Of a stretch of 33,306 nucleotides of DNA, positions 1-7,672 are shown piece by piece. Positions within the stretch are counted from its first letter, which is position 1, and each line of letters begins with the position of its first letter. Below the pieces are notes generated by a model. It had not been told where the DNA came from. It did no database searches and worked only from the letters and a program-made list of their open reading frames with translations. The DNA is from Streptomyces mutomycini (GTDB lineage Bacteria; Actinomycetota; Actinomycetes; Streptomycetales; Streptomycetaceae): assembly GCF_001700505.1 (NCBI RefSeq), contig NZ_MAPV01000197.1, positions 1 to 33,306 on the forward strand, read 5' to 3'. The position numbers and the translations under genes are program-made.

Positions 1-165
1 GGTGCCGCCACCACCGCCGTGCGCAACGGACACGGCGGTGGTGGCGGCACCGCACCGCCCGGCCTCTGGCTGGAGGCCTTCACCCAGGCCGTCAACGGTG
101 TGCCCAGGGACCCGGCGAACGACACAGACTCCGACGACGCGTGGGACAAGGGAGACGAGAAGTGA
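1..165 (+). CDS. cvnA: Conservon sensor histidine kinase CvnA, C-terminal tail (partial)
   Basis: Only the last 54 codons are in the window. The frame from base 1 ends at the TGA at 163-165. The visible residues are a Gly-rich, disordered stretch followed by GLWLEAFTQAVNG and an acidic end, a tail I associate with nitrate-sensor-like histidine kinases that head Streptomyces conservons. In that family the kinase is a membrane protein and the four downstream products form a membrane-associated complex with it. The stop overlaps the GTG of the roadblock gene, as expected for translational coupling. The catalytic domains lie upstream of the window, so the identification rests on this tail plus the four following genes. 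Confidence 0.8.
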   Translation, partial: GAATTAVRNGHGGGGGTAPPGLWLEAFTQAVNGVPRDPANDTDSDDAWDKGDEK

Positions 166-569
166 TCCAGCAGCGGGGAAACATGGACTGGATGCTGAAG
201 GAACTGGCCGACGACGTGCCGAGCATCCACCAGATCGTGGTGCTCTCCGCCGACGGCCTGCGCATCGCCAGGCACGGCGGCGACCCCGACGTCGCCGACC
301 GTCTTGCCGCGGCCTGCGCCGGGCTGCAGAGCCTGGCCGCGGCCGTCGCCACCGAGATCCCCTACAGCGACGGCCTGATGAAGCTCGTCGTCATCGAGGT
401 CACCGGAGGGTTCTTCTACCTGATGGCCGCGGGCACGGGCGCCTACCTCGCGGTCCTGGCCGGCGAGACGGTCGACGCCGGACTGGTGGGTGCCCGCATG
501 CGCGACATGGTCGTCCGTATCGGAGCACACCTGACGAGCCCGCCGCGTCATGACGGGCAGGCCGGATGA
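162..569 (+). CDS. cvnB: Roadblock/LC7 domain protein of conservon (CvnB)
   Basis: A 135-aa cytosolic protein made of one roadblock/LC7 domain. Diagnostic stretches are IVVLSADGLRIA near the N-terminus, the DRLAAACAGLQSLA helix, and GGFFYLMAAGTGAYLAVLAG in the second half. Roadblock proteins of this type partner small Ras-like GTPases, and in conservons CvnB is thought to modulate the CvnD GTPase. I chose GTG 162 because it overlaps the kinase stop (GTGA). An in-frame ATG at 183 is the alternative and would remove seven residues. The stop overlaps the next start, so it is the second gene of a tight operon. Confidence 0.92.
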   Translation: MIQQRGNMDWMLKELADDVPSIHQIVVLSADGLRIARHGGDPDVADRLAAACAGLQSLAAAVATEIPYSDGLMKLVVIEVTGGFFYLMAAGTGAYLAVLAGETVDAGLVGARMRDMVVRIGAHLTSPPRHDGQAG

Positions 570-934
570 GTCCTCCCCGACGAGAACGCCGAAAGGCCGA
601 CCCTGCGGTGAGCGACCCGGAACGGCTGTATGTGATCACTGGCGCGCCCGACGGCCGGAGAGCGGCACTCGACCTCGTCACCATGGTGGTTGCGCAGGCC
701 GAGCCGTCGCCGATGGTCCAGCCGGAGCAGGCCGCGATCCTGCGGCTCTGCAAGGCGCCGTTGTCCGTCGCCGAGATCTCGGCCTACCTGAGTCTCCCTT
801 TCAGCGTGGTCACCTCGCTCCTGACCGAACTCCTGGCGACCGAACTGATCGAGTCGCGCGCGCCGATCGTCCGCGCCGCGCTCCCGGACCGGTCCCTCCT
901 CGAAGCGGTGATGCATGGACTCCAGAAACTCTGA
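566..934 (+). CDS. cvnC: DUF742 protein of conservon (CvnC)
   Basis: A 122-aa DUF742 protein. After a basic N-terminus it has the family's RLYVITGAPDGR segment, then a winged-helix-like body with residues such as LCKAPLSVAEISAYLSLP and VVTSLLTELLATELIE. The body resembles a helix-turn-helix core and has no membrane segment. DUF742 proteins sit between the roadblock and GTPase genes in nearly all conservons; their biochemical role is unclear. The start overlaps the roadblock stop (ATGA at 566-569), and the 3' end overlaps the GTPase gene by 20 nt. Confidence 0.92.
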   Translation: MSPPRRERRKADPAVSDPERLYVITGAPDGRRAALDLVTMVVAQAEPSPMVQPEQAAILRLCKAPLSVAEISAYLSLPFSVVTSLLTELLATELIESRAPIVRAALPDRSLLEAVMHGLQKL

Positions 935-1529
935 CACGATCACGGGCCCCCGCAGTGAGGACGTCCTCCCCGACACGGCCACGGCCGCGGTGAAGGTCGT
1001 CGTCGTCGGTGGGTTCGGGGTGGGCAAGACGACCATGGTCGGCTCGGTGAGCGAGATCCGGCCCCTGACGACCGAAGAGACCATGACCCAGGCCGGTGTC
1101 GGCGTGGACGACAACGTCGGGGTGGAGACCAAGACCGCCACCACCGTCGCCATGGACTTCGGCCGGATCAGTCTCAGTGACGAGCTGATCCTCTATCTGT
1201 TCGGCACCCCGGGCCAGGAGCGCTTCTGGTTCCTGTGGAACGGACTCTTCGAAGGAGCTCTGGGAGCCGTCGTCCTCATCGACACCCGGCGGCTCCAGGT
1301 CAGTTTCGACGTCATCGGCAGGCTGGAGGAGCGCGGCGTGCCGTTCGTCGTCGCCGTCAACACCTTCCCCGGGGCACCTCACCACCCCGTCGAGGCCCTG
1401 CGCAGTGCCCTGGACCTGTCCGACGAGGTCCCGATGATCGACTGCGACGCCCGGCTGCGCGCATCCAGCCGGGACGTGCTGATGACCCTGATGCGCTACC
1501 TGCACAGCCTTGCCGTGCCGCTCGCCTGA
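915..1529 (+). CDS. cvnD: Ras-like GTP-binding protein of conservon (CvnD)
   Basis: A 204-aa small GTPase. Following about 25 variable residues, VKVVVVGGFGVGKTTMVGSV supplies the G1/P-loop. GTPGQERFWFLWNGLF is the G3 region, with GTPGQ replacing the DxxGQ of Ras. The expected NKxD (G4) element is replaced by AVNTFPG, a degenerate form I regard as usual for this family. CDARLRASS probably stands for G5. It is predicted to cycle between GTP- and GDP-bound states under control of the roadblock protein and to signal from the membrane kinase. The gene overlaps DUF742 by 20 nt, and the P450 start follows 70 nt after its stop. Confidence 0.93.
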   Translation: MDSRNSDTITGPRSEDVLPDTATAAVKVVVVGGFGVGKTTMVGSVSEIRPLTTEETMTQAGVGVDDNVGVETKTATTVAMDFGRISLSDELILYLFGTPGQERFWFLWNGLFEGALGAVVLIDTRRLQVSFDVIGRLEERGVPFVVAVNTFPGAPHHPVEALRSALDLSDEVPMIDCDARLRASSRDVLMTLMRYLHSLAVPLA

Positions 1530-1599
1530 TGCCTCAGCCTCCGAACGGGCCCTGTCCCGCCTCGCCCGGTTTCGGAGCGCCCTTATTCCTGGAGCCCTT

Positions 1600-3111
1600 G
1601 TGACAACCCCCTTCCAGCACGAACCCGGATCCGCCACAGGCCCGGTGCCGCCCCCGCAGTGCCCCGCTCACGGCATGGGCATCGGCCCCGGCGGACTGCG
1701 CCGGCTGTACGGCCCCGAGGCCGAGGCCGACCCTGCGGGTCTGTACGCCAAGCTGCGAGCCGAACACGGCACGGTGGCGCCCGTCCTGCTGCACGAGGAC
1801 GTCCCCGCCTGGCTGGTGCTCGGGCACAGCGAGAACCTCCACATGACCCGCACCCCCTCGCAGTTCTCCCGCGATTCGCGGCGGTGGCGTGGTCTGCAGG
1901 ACGGCAGTGTGTCCCCGGACCACCCGCTCGCCCCGCTCTTCACCTGGCAGCCGGTGTGTTCCTTCGCCGAGGGCGCCACCCACGAGCGGCTGCGCGGTGC
2001 GGTCACCGACAGCATGGCGCGCATCGACACCCGAGGCGTGCGCCGCCACATCAACCGGTACAGCAACCGGCTCGTGAACGACTTCTGCGGGGAGGGCCGC
2101 GCCGAGCTGGTCGGCCAGTTCGCGGAGCGGCTCCCGATGATGGTGATGTGCGCGATCATCGGCATGCCGGAGGAGTACAACGACCGGCTGGTGCAGGCCG
2201 CCCGTGACATGACGCGGGGCTCGGAGACCGCGGTCGCGAGCAACGCCTACGTGGTCGGCGCGCTGGACCGGCTGGTCCGGCGCCGCCGGGAGGCACCCGC
2301 CGAGGACTTCGCCACCTGGCTGGTCGAACACCCCGCCGCGCTCACCGACAAGGAGGTCAGCGAGCACCTGCGGGTGGTCCTGATCGTCGCCTACGAGACG
2401 ACCACCAATCTGATCGCCAACGTGCTGCGCATGGTCCTCACCGATCCCCGGTTCCGCGCCCGGCTCAGCGGCGGGCACATGACCGTGCCCGAGGCGGTCG
2501 AGCAGACGCTGTGGGACGAGCCGCCGTTCACCTCGGTCCTCGGACGCTGGGCCGTGGGCGACACCGAGCTCGGCGGACAGCAGATCAAGGCGGGTGACGC
2601 CCTGATCGTCGGCATCGCGCCGGCCAACACGGACCCCGCCGTCCGGCCCGACCTCTCCGTCAGCATGGAGGGCAACCGCGCCCACATGGCGTTCAGCAGC
2701 GGACCCCACGAGTGTCCCGGCCAGGACATCGGACGCGCCATCGCCGATGTCGGGGTCGACGCCCTGCTGATGCGCCTGCCCGACCTCGAACTCGCCGTCA
2801 GCGAGGACAAGCTGAGCTGGGCAGGGAATTTCATGTCACGGCACCTGGAGGAACTCCCGGCGGGCTTCGCCCCCACTCCGCAGCAGGAGGTCGACGCCGA
2901 ACCGCTGCCGGCGGTGGCCCGGACCCGCGCGCACGCCGACTGGGAGGTGTCCTCCCCCGCAGCCCCCCGGCGGGGCCCCGAGGCCGCCCCGGCCGCACCA
3001 CGCACCGCGGAGCCGTACGCGACACCCGGAGAGGGCCTCGCCATCCCGGCTCAGCGGAGCGGGCCGGCGAAGATCTGGCACACCGTCGTGCGGTGGTGGA
3101 ACGGACACTGA
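1600..3111 (+). CDS. Cytochrome P450, CYP157-like, last gene of conservon
   Basis: A 503-aa P450. I start it at GTG 1600, preceded by GGAG at 1591-1594; a longer frame to 1510 overlaps the GTPase and adds non-conserved residues. The heme loop is FSSGPHECPGQDIG with ligand Cys372. The K-helix reads EQTLW at residues 301-305, so the usual ExxR arginine is Leu304; this loss is a published peculiarity of CYP157 enzymes. The I-helix reads AYETTT instead of AGxxT. A disordered Pro/Ala-rich tail of about 80 residues follows the P450 fold. P450s of the CYP156/157 type end several Streptomyces conservons (for example the rar operon). The substrate is unknown. Confidence 0.88.
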   Translation: MTTPFQHEPGSATGPVPPPQCPAHGMGIGPGGLRRLYGPEAEADPAGLYAKLRAEHGTVAPVLLHEDVPAWLVLGHSENLHMTRTPSQFSRDSRRWRGLQDGSVSPDHPLAPLFTWQPVCSFAEGATHERLRGAVTDSMARIDTRGVRRHINRYSNRLVNDFCGEGRAELVGQFAERLPMMVMCAIIGMPEEYNDRLVQAARDMTRGSETAVASNAYVVGALDRLVRRRREAPAEDFATWLVEHPAALTDKEVSEHLRVVLIVAYETTTNLIANVLRMVLTDPRFRARLSGGHMTVPEAVEQTLWDEPPFTSVLGRWAVGDTELGGQQIKAGDALIVGIAPANTDPAVRPDLSVSMEGNRAHMAFSSGPHECPGQDIGRAIADVGVDALLMRLPDLELAVSEDKLSWAGNFMSRHLEELPAGFAPTPQQEVDAEPLPAVARTRAHADWEVSSPAAPRRGPEAAPAAPRTAEPYATPGEGLAIPAQRSGPAKIWHTVVRWWNGH

Positions 3112-3127
3112 CGGCCGCACCGTCCGC

Positions 3128-3153
3128 CGCCCCGGGCCACCGGGTCCGGGGCG
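3128..3153 (+). terminator. GC-rich hairpin after the conservon
   Basis: CGCCCCGG (3128-3135) and CCGGGGCG (3146-3153) form a perfect 8-bp stem with a 10-nt loop, 16 nt after the P450 stop. There is no T-run, as is common in Streptomyces, so it may be a terminator or only an RNA 3'-end stabiliser. Confidence 0.45.
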
Positions 3154-3170
3154 CCGGGCTCCCCGCCGCG

Positions 3171-3187
3171 TACCATCGAGCAGCGTG
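3171..3187 (+). promoter_or_regulatory. Possible -10 element for leaderless GH4 transcript
   Basis: TACCAT (3171-3176, matching TANNNT) lies 8 nt before the GTG start at 3185, and no convincing Shine-Dalgarno sequence precedes that GTG. This spacing would place the transcript start at or next to the start codon, giving a leaderless mRNA. No good -35 was seen. Confidence 0.3.
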
Positions 3188-4531
3188 AAGCTGACAATTC
3201 TGGGCGGCGGCGGATTCCGGGTCCCTCTCGTGTACGGGGCCCTGCTCGGTGACCACGCCGAAGGCCGCGTCTCGCGGGTGACCCTGTACGACACCGACGC
3301 GGACCGGCTCACCGCCGTCGCACGGGTCCTGGTCGAACAGGCGGCCGGCATCGCCGACGCACCCGGCGTACACGCCACCGGCGACCTCGACGAGGCACTC
3401 CGGGACGCGGACTTCGTCTTCTCCGCCATCAGGGTCGGCGGCCTGGAAGGCCGTGCGGCCGACGAACGCGTCGCGCTCGACGAGGGAGTCCTGGGCCAGG
3501 AGACGGTGGGGGCCGGCGGCATCGCCTACGGGCTGCGCACCGTCCCCGTCGCCACGGACCTCGCCCGGCGCATCGCCCGGCTCGCACCCGACGCGTGGGT
3601 CATCAACTTCACCAACCCGGCCGGCCTGGTCACCGAGGCCATGGCCCGGCACCTCGGCGACCGAGTCATCGGGATCTGCGACTCACCGGTGGGGCTCGGG
3701 CGCCGGATCGCACGGGTCCTGGGCGCGGATCCGGACCGGGCGTGGATCGACTACGTGGGGCTGAACCACCTCGGCTGGGTCCGCGGTCTGCGGATCGGGG
3801 GCCGCGACGAACTCCCGCGCCTGCTGGCGGACCCGGCGCTCCTCGGTTCCTTCGAGGAGGGCAGGCTGTTCGGTGCCGACTGGCTGCGCTCGCTGGGCGC
3901 GATCCCCAACGAATACCTGCACTACTACTACTTCAACCGGGAAGCGGTCCGGGCCTACCAGGACGCCGAGCAGACCCGCGGCGCCTTCCTCCGTGACCAG
4001 CAGGAGGGGTTCTACGCCCGGATGAAGGATCCTGCCGCCCCGCCGCTGGCCACGTGGGACCGTACGCGCGCCGAACGTGAGGCGACGTACATGGCGGAGA
4101 ACCGGGACGTGGCGGGGGCCGGTGAGCGCGAGGAGTGCGATCTGGAGTCCGGGGGATACGAGCAGGTGGCCCTCGCCCTGATGCGCGCCGTCGCCCGCAA
4201 CGAACGCGCCTCGCTGATCCTGAACGTCCGCAACCGGGGCACCCTCTCGGTCCTCGACGAGGAGGCCGTCATCGAGGTGCCGTGCCTCGTGGACGCCGAC
4301 GGCGCGCATCCCGTCGCCGTCGACCCGCTCCCTTACCACGCTGTCGGGCTCGTCACCGCGGTCAAGGCGGTGGAGCGGGCGGTACTGGAAGCGGCCGGGA
4401 GCGGCTCACGGGCCGCAGCCGTGCGGGCGTTCGCCCTGCACCCGCTGGTCGACTCGGTCTCCGTGGCCCGCCGGCTGCTCGAGGGGTACACCAGGGTCCA
4501 CCCGGGGCTCGCCTACCTCGACCGGCCGTGA
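3185..4531 (+). CDS. Glycoside hydrolase family 4, 6-phospho-beta-glucosidase-like
   Basis: A 448-aa cytosolic NAD- and metal-dependent glycosidase, a typical GH4 length. The N-terminal Rossmann motif is GGGGFRVP (residues 7-14). INFTNPAG (140-147) and GICDSPVG (163-170) follow, with Cys165 as the probable metal ligand. GLNHLGWV (192-199) provides the metal-binding His195, and NEYLHYYYFN lies in the region of the catalytic tyrosine. GH4 enzymes work by oxidation-elimination-hydration through NAD rather than by a double displacement. The protein resembles the 6-phospho-beta-glucosidase branch, but substrate specificity cannot be settled by eye. It is separated from the conservon by a hairpin and converges on the minus-strand gene ending at 4547. 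Confidence 0.9.
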   Translation: MKLTILGGGGFRVPLVYGALLGDHAEGRVSRVTLYDTDADRLTAVARVLVEQAAGIADAPGVHATGDLDEALRDADFVFSAIRVGGLEGRAADERVALDEGVLGQETVGAGGIAYGLRTVPVATDLARRIARLAPDAWVINFTNPAGLVTEAMARHLGDRVIGICDSPVGLGRRIARVLGADPDRAWIDYVGLNHLGWVRGLRIGGRDELPRLLADPALLGSFEEGRLFGADWLRSLGAIPNEYLHYYYFNREAVRAYQDAEQTRGAFLRDQQEGFYARMKDPAAPPLATWDRTRAEREATYMAENRDVAGAGEREECDLESGGYEQVALALMRAVARNERASLILNVRNRGTLSVLDEEAVIEVPCLVDADGAHPVAVDPLPYHAVGLVTAVKAVERAVLEAAGSGSRAAAVRAFALHPLVDSVSVARRLLEGYTRVHPGLAYLDRP

Positions 4532-4546
4532 GCGCGATCCGCCCGG

Positions 4547-4987
4547 TCAGGGAGCGGGCACGGCCCTCGGCCGGCCGGACGGATCCCAGGACGGTACGAC
4601 GCCGGTGACCTGACAGACCATGAGGAAGAGCGGAATGGGCGGCGTGTAGGGAGTACGGCTGTCCGGCGCGTGGATCAGCCGGGGGCGGCCGGAGGGGACG
4701 TAGGCCCCGGTGGCGTACGACGCCTGCTCCGGCCAGTCCAGATCCAGATCCGAACCCGACGGGACGATCCACCACCACTGGTCGGCGTCGGCGAACACGC
4801 ATCCCGCGCGCGGCAGATGCGACATCAACCGGAACCCGTACTGCGCGGGTACGCCCACGGCGTCGCAGCCGAGGCTGGCCGACAGCGCCGGTGGCAGCGG
4901 CAGCCGGACCCGTCCCGGCTCGCCGTCCTCGTCCGCCGGGCGGGCGCGGCGCGCGCCGAGCAGCTGGGACAGCGCGTTCCTCAACAT
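4547..4987 (-). CDS. Hypothetical protein downstream of RsbW-like ATPase
   Basis: A 146-aa protein that I do not recognise. It has a basic N-terminus (MLRNALSQLLGARRARP), a CDAVGVPAQYGFRLMSHL segment, a Trp-rich DADQWWWIVPSGSDLDLDWP stretch and a Pro-rich C-terminus. No signal peptide or membrane segment is evident. I chose ATG 4987 because its start overlaps the stop of the ATPase gene (ATGTTGA) behind a GGAG-like site, which implies co-translation. A longer frame to 5020 lies entirely inside the ATPase gene. Its position suggests a partner of the ATPase in the WhiJ-like group, but no function can be given. Confidence 0.75.
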   Translation of the reverse strand: MLRNALSQLLGARRARPADEDGEPGRVRLPLPPALSASLGCDAVGVPAQYGFRLMSHLPRAGCVFADADQWWWIVPSGSDLDLDWPEQASYATGAYVPSGRPRLIHAPDSRTPYTPPIPLFLMVCQVTGVVPSWDPSGRPRAVPAP

Positions 4988-5439
4988 GTCCGCTCCGGGC
5001 CGTACGGCAGCTCCGCCCACACGATGCGCCCCGAGTGGTTCCCCGTGTCGTGGGATCCCCAGGCGGCACTCACGGAGTCGACCAGGAGCAGTCCGCGTCC
5101 GTGTTCCCCCTCGGCGGTGAGCGACAGCCGGGGACCACCGGGCTGGTGGCCCTGGTCCTGCACGGAGATCCGCAGCCTGCCCTCGTCACAGCGGAGCTCG
5201 CAGACCACCCGGGCGCTCGCGGTGTGCACCACCGCGTTGGTGACCAGTTCGGAGACGATCAGCACCGCCGCGTCGTGGGTGTCCCCGGTCAGCCGCCAGT
5301 CCGCCAGCCGGGCCCGCGTGAGGCGCCGGGCCCCGGCGACCGACTCGGGGTGCGCCGGCAGCGCGAAGCAGTAACGGAGCGCCTCCGCTCCGGGACTGAG
5401 GTCCATGAGCCTGGGGATGAGCGCACTGCCAGGTGCCAC
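4981..5439 (-). CDS. RsbW/SpoIIAB-like ATP-binding (anti-sigma type) protein
   Basis: A 152-aa single-domain GHKL ATPase. ELVTNAVVHT is the N-box, VQDQG the G1 box and GEHGRGLLLVDSVSAAWG the G2 box. Streptomyces carry many such proteins, some acting as anti-sigma kinases and many with unknown targets. It starts at GTG 5439 with GAGGA upstream and is transcribed divergently from the XRE regulator gene at 5645. The combination of XRE-DUF5753, DUF397 and this ATPase reproduces the whiJ and abaA gene groups, which influence differentiation and antibiotic production in S. coelicolor. Its sigma-factor target, if any, is not visible here. Confidence 0.88.
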   Translation of the reverse strand: MAPGSALIPRLMDLSPGAEALRYCFALPAHPESVAGARRLTRARLADWRLTGDTHDAAVLIVSELVTNAVVHTASARVVCELRCDEGRLRISVQDQGHQPGGPRLSLTAEGEHGRGLLLVDSVSAAWGSHDTGNHSGRIVWAELPYGPERTC

Positions 5440-5504
5440 GACCGATTCCTCACAGTGGGGGCTGTGTCACGCTTCGCACCGCCCCGAAATGGGCGGACGC
5501 GATC

Positions 5505-5553
5505 ACGCGAACTTGGTTCGGTCACCAACTCTCCCCCTGACGCGAACACTTGG
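5505..5553. promoter_or_regulatory. Near-direct repeat between divergent WhiJ-like genes
   Basis: ACGCGAACTTGG (5505-5516) and ACGCGAACACTTGG (5540-5553) are two copies of one element, 35 bp apart, the second with a 2-nt insertion. They lie in the 205-bp divergent region between the ATPase and XRE genes, where the XRE protein would be expected to bind. Function is inferred from position only. Confidence 0.4.
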
Positions 5554-5560
5554 CAAGAGG

Positions 5561-5581
5561 CACTCTGAAAAATCCAGAGTG
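5561..5581. repeat. Inverted repeat upstream of XRE regulator gene
   Basis: CACTCTG (5561-5567) and CAGAGTG (5575-5581) form a perfect 7-bp inverted repeat around AAAAATC, ending 63 nt before the XRE start codon. It could be an operator or a leader hairpin. Confidence 0.45.
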
Positions 5582-5644
5582 GCTGTGTCCCTGGAGCCGT
5601 GCGCGTGGCACACTGCTCGGACATAGCGCATCGGGAGGTCTGAA

Positions 5645-6505
5645 GTGAGCGAACCGCGGTCCGCCCCGACCGTGGGTCAGGTCGTTCTCGGCAAGCGCCT
5701 GCAGGATCTGCGGGAGCGCGTCGGCCTGAGCCGTGACCAGGCGGCGAAGGTGCTCCGTGTCGCCCCCGGGACCATACGCAGGATGGAGACGGCCGAGGTC
5801 GGGCTGAAGATCCCGTACGTCCAGCTCCTCCTCAAGGCCTACGGAATCGCCGACGAGGAGACCGACGCCTTCGTCGAACTCGCCGAGGAGGCCAACAAGC
5901 CCGGCTGGTGGCAGCGCTTCCACGACGTGCTGCCCGACTGGTTCAGCATGTACGTCAGCCTGGAAGGCGCCGCGAGCCTCCTGCGCACCTACGAGCCGCA
6001 CTTCGTCCCCGGCCTGCTCCAGACCGAGGACTACGCGCGCTCCGTCCTGCGCACCGGTGCGGTCGGCCAGACACGGCCCGCGGACATCGAGCGCCATGTG
6101 GCGCTGCGGATGGAACGGCAGGCACTGCTCACCAAGGCGGAGGCGCCGAAGCTGTGGGTGGTGATGGACGAGACCGTCCTGCGCCGTCACGTCGGAGGTG
6201 CCGGCGCCATGCGGGCGCAGGTCGACCGTCTGCTCGAAGCGACCGACATGCCCCATGTGACCCTGCAGATCGCGGAGTTCGCGACAGGTCATCACCCGGG
6301 CACGTACGGCCCGTTCGTCCTCTTCCGTTTCGCGGTCCCCGAACTCCCGGACATGGTCTACAGCGAGTACCTGACCGGCGCCGTCTACTTCGACGCGCGC
6401 CCCGAGGTCGCTTCCTACCTCGAGGTCATGGACCGAATGGCGGCTCAGGCCGCCACTGCACAACGCACGAAGGAAATCCTCAGGGACTTCCGCAAGGAGC
6501 TGTGA
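5645..6505 (+). CDS. XRE-family regulator with DUF5753 domain (WhiJ-like)
   Basis: A 286-aa regulator. The N-terminal helix-turn-helix spans roughly residues 15-70 (RLQDLRERVGLSRDQAAKVL, then APGTIRRMETAE). The DUF5753 domain follows with YEPHFVPGLLQTEDYARSVL, LRMERQALL, MPHVTLQIAEF and DMVYSEYLTGAVYFD. The start is GTG 5645 behind GGGAGG. WhiJ-type proteins are DNA-binding regulators whose DUF5753 part is thought to respond to a ligand or partner. The next gene, a DUF397 protein, overlaps by one base and is the usual functional partner. This is one of many paralogues typical of Streptomyces, so identity with WhiJ itself should not be assumed. Confidence 0.92.
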   Translation: MSEPRSAPTVGQVVLGKRLQDLRERVGLSRDQAAKVLRVAPGTIRRMETAEVGLKIPYVQLLLKAYGIADEETDAFVELAEEANKPGWWQRFHDVLPDWFSMYVSLEGAASLLRTYEPHFVPGLLQTEDYARSVLRTGAVGQTRPADIERHVALRMERQALLTKAEAPKLWVVMDETVLRRHVGGAGAMRAQVDRLLEATDMPHVTLQIAEFATGHHPGTYGPFVLFRFAVPELPDMVYSEYLTGAVYFDARPEVASYLEVMDRMAAQAATAQRTKEILRDFRKEL

Positions 6506-6741
6506 TGAACCACATATACAACGGCATGCCGGCCGCCGACCTCGGCACCGAAGGCTGGTACAAGCCGTGGAGCGGTGGTAACGGCGGCAATTGCATCGAA
6601 GCCATGAAGCTGGCCGACGGCAGGGTGGCGGTCCGTCAGTCGGCGGACCCGGACGGCCCCGCGCTCATCTACACCAACGGGGAGATCGCGGCCTTCATCC
6701 AGGGCGCCAAGGCCGGACAGGCCGATTTCCTTCTGACCTGA
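6505..6741 (+). CDS. DUF397 small protein (partner of WhiJ-like regulator)
   Basis: A 78-aa DUF397 protein. It shows the family's WYKPWSGGNGGNCIEA segment, then ADGRVAVRQSADPDGPALIYTNGEIAAFI. It is cytosolic, with no membrane segment. The ATG shares one base with the stop of the XRE gene (TGATG), so the pair is translationally coupled. DUF397 proteins encoded next to XRE-DUF5753 genes are thought to act with, or antagonise, the regulator in development. The next gene begins 54 nt downstream on the same strand. Confidence 0.92.
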   Translation: MNHIYNGMPAADLGTEGWYKPWSGGNGGNCIEAMKLADGRVAVRQSADPDGPALIYTNGEIAAFIQGAKAGQADFLLT

Positions 6742-6795
6742 CGTCACATATACCTGCGCTGCTCACTGTTCGTAAATCACCCAAGGGAGTGCGTT

Positions 6796-7605
6796 ATGAC
6801 CGGGCAGGAATCCCAGGCCGTCGAGATCGACACGAACAAGCCGCATCCCGCGCGGATGTACGACTGGTTCCTCGGCGGCAAGGACAACTACCCGGTCGAC
6901 GCACAGATGGCACAGCAACTGCTCGCCCTGGACTCCCGTGGCCGCGACATGGCCCGGGTCAACCGTGCCTTCATGCACCGGGCCACCCGCTGGCTCACCG
7001 AGAACGGCGTGCGTCAGTTCCTCGACATCGGGTCCGGCATACCCACCGAGCCGAATCTGCACCAGATCGCCCAGCGGACCGCGCCGGACGCGCGCGTCGT
7101 CTACTGCGACAACGACCCCATCGTGCTCGCGCACGCGGCGGCGCTCCTGCGCTCCACACCCGAGGGCGCCACGCAGTACATCCAGGCCGACGCCCGCCGG
7201 CCCGACGCCATCCTGGAAGCGGCGGGCAAGGTCCTCGATTTCAGCCGGCCGATCGCGCTCTCCCTCCTCGCCCTGCTCCACTTCGTGGACGACGAGGACG
7301 GGGCCGCGGAACTCGTCGACCGGCTCGTGGAGCAGCTGCCCTCCGGCAGCTATCTCGTGCTCTCCCACACCACGGGTGACTTCGACCCCGAGGGCGCGGC
7401 CAAGGCCCGTGCGATGTACAAGGCGCGGGGGATGACCCTGCGGCCCCGCTCGCGGGCCGAGCTCACTGCGTTCTTCCACGGCCTCGAGATCGTCGAGCCG
7501 GGCGTCTCGCTCTCCGCGGACTGGCGCCCGGAGCTCGGCGAGGCCATCCAGGTCCCCGGCGACGAGCCGATCCCCGGGTACGCGGGAGTGGCGCGCAAGC
7601 GCTGA
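6796..7605 (+). CDS. SAM-dependent methyltransferase, DUF574/Methyltransf_19 type
   Basis: A 269-aa protein matching the actinobacterial DUF574 methyltransferase family. The N-terminal signature PHPARMYDWFLGGKDNYPVD is highly characteristic. VRQFLDIGSGIPTEPNLH forms motif I for SAM binding, and VVYCDNDPIVLAHA supplies the acidic residue after strand 2. Start ATG 6796 follows AAGGGAG. Many copies are present in each Streptomyces genome and are often beside XRE-DUF5753/DUF397 genes, as here. The methyl acceptor is unknown, and a role in the regulatory group is only suggested by proximity. Confidence 0.9.
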   Translation: MTGQESQAVEIDTNKPHPARMYDWFLGGKDNYPVDAQMAQQLLALDSRGRDMARVNRAFMHRATRWLTENGVRQFLDIGSGIPTEPNLHQIAQRTAPDARVVYCDNDPIVLAHAAALLRSTPEGATQYIQADARRPDAILEAAGKVLDFSRPIALSLLALLHFVDDEDGAAELVDRLVEQLPSGSYLVLSHTTGDFDPEGAAKARAMYKARGMTLRPRSRAELTAFFHGLEIVEPGVSLSADWRPELGEAIQVPGDEPIPGYAGVARKR

Positions 7606-7629
7606 CCCGCGGCCGGCCGGGACCCTCCC

Positions 7630-7660
7630 ACCTGCGGGCCGGGAGCCCCGGCCCGCAGGT
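7630..7660 (+). terminator. Strong perfect hairpin after methyltransferase gene
   Basis: ACCTGCGGGCCGGG (7630-7643) and CCCGGCCCGCAGGT (7647-7660) form a perfect 14-bp stem closed by AGC, 25 nt after the stop. It lacks a T-run, as Streptomyces terminators often do. The next start codon is only 12 nt further on. Confidence 0.7.
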
Positions 7661-7672
7661 CACAATGGACCC

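Noticed and set aside
1510..1599. N-terminal extension of the conservon P450 to ATG 1510
   Set aside because: It overlaps the GTPase gene and adds a non-conserved segment; GTG 1600 has a GGAG site.
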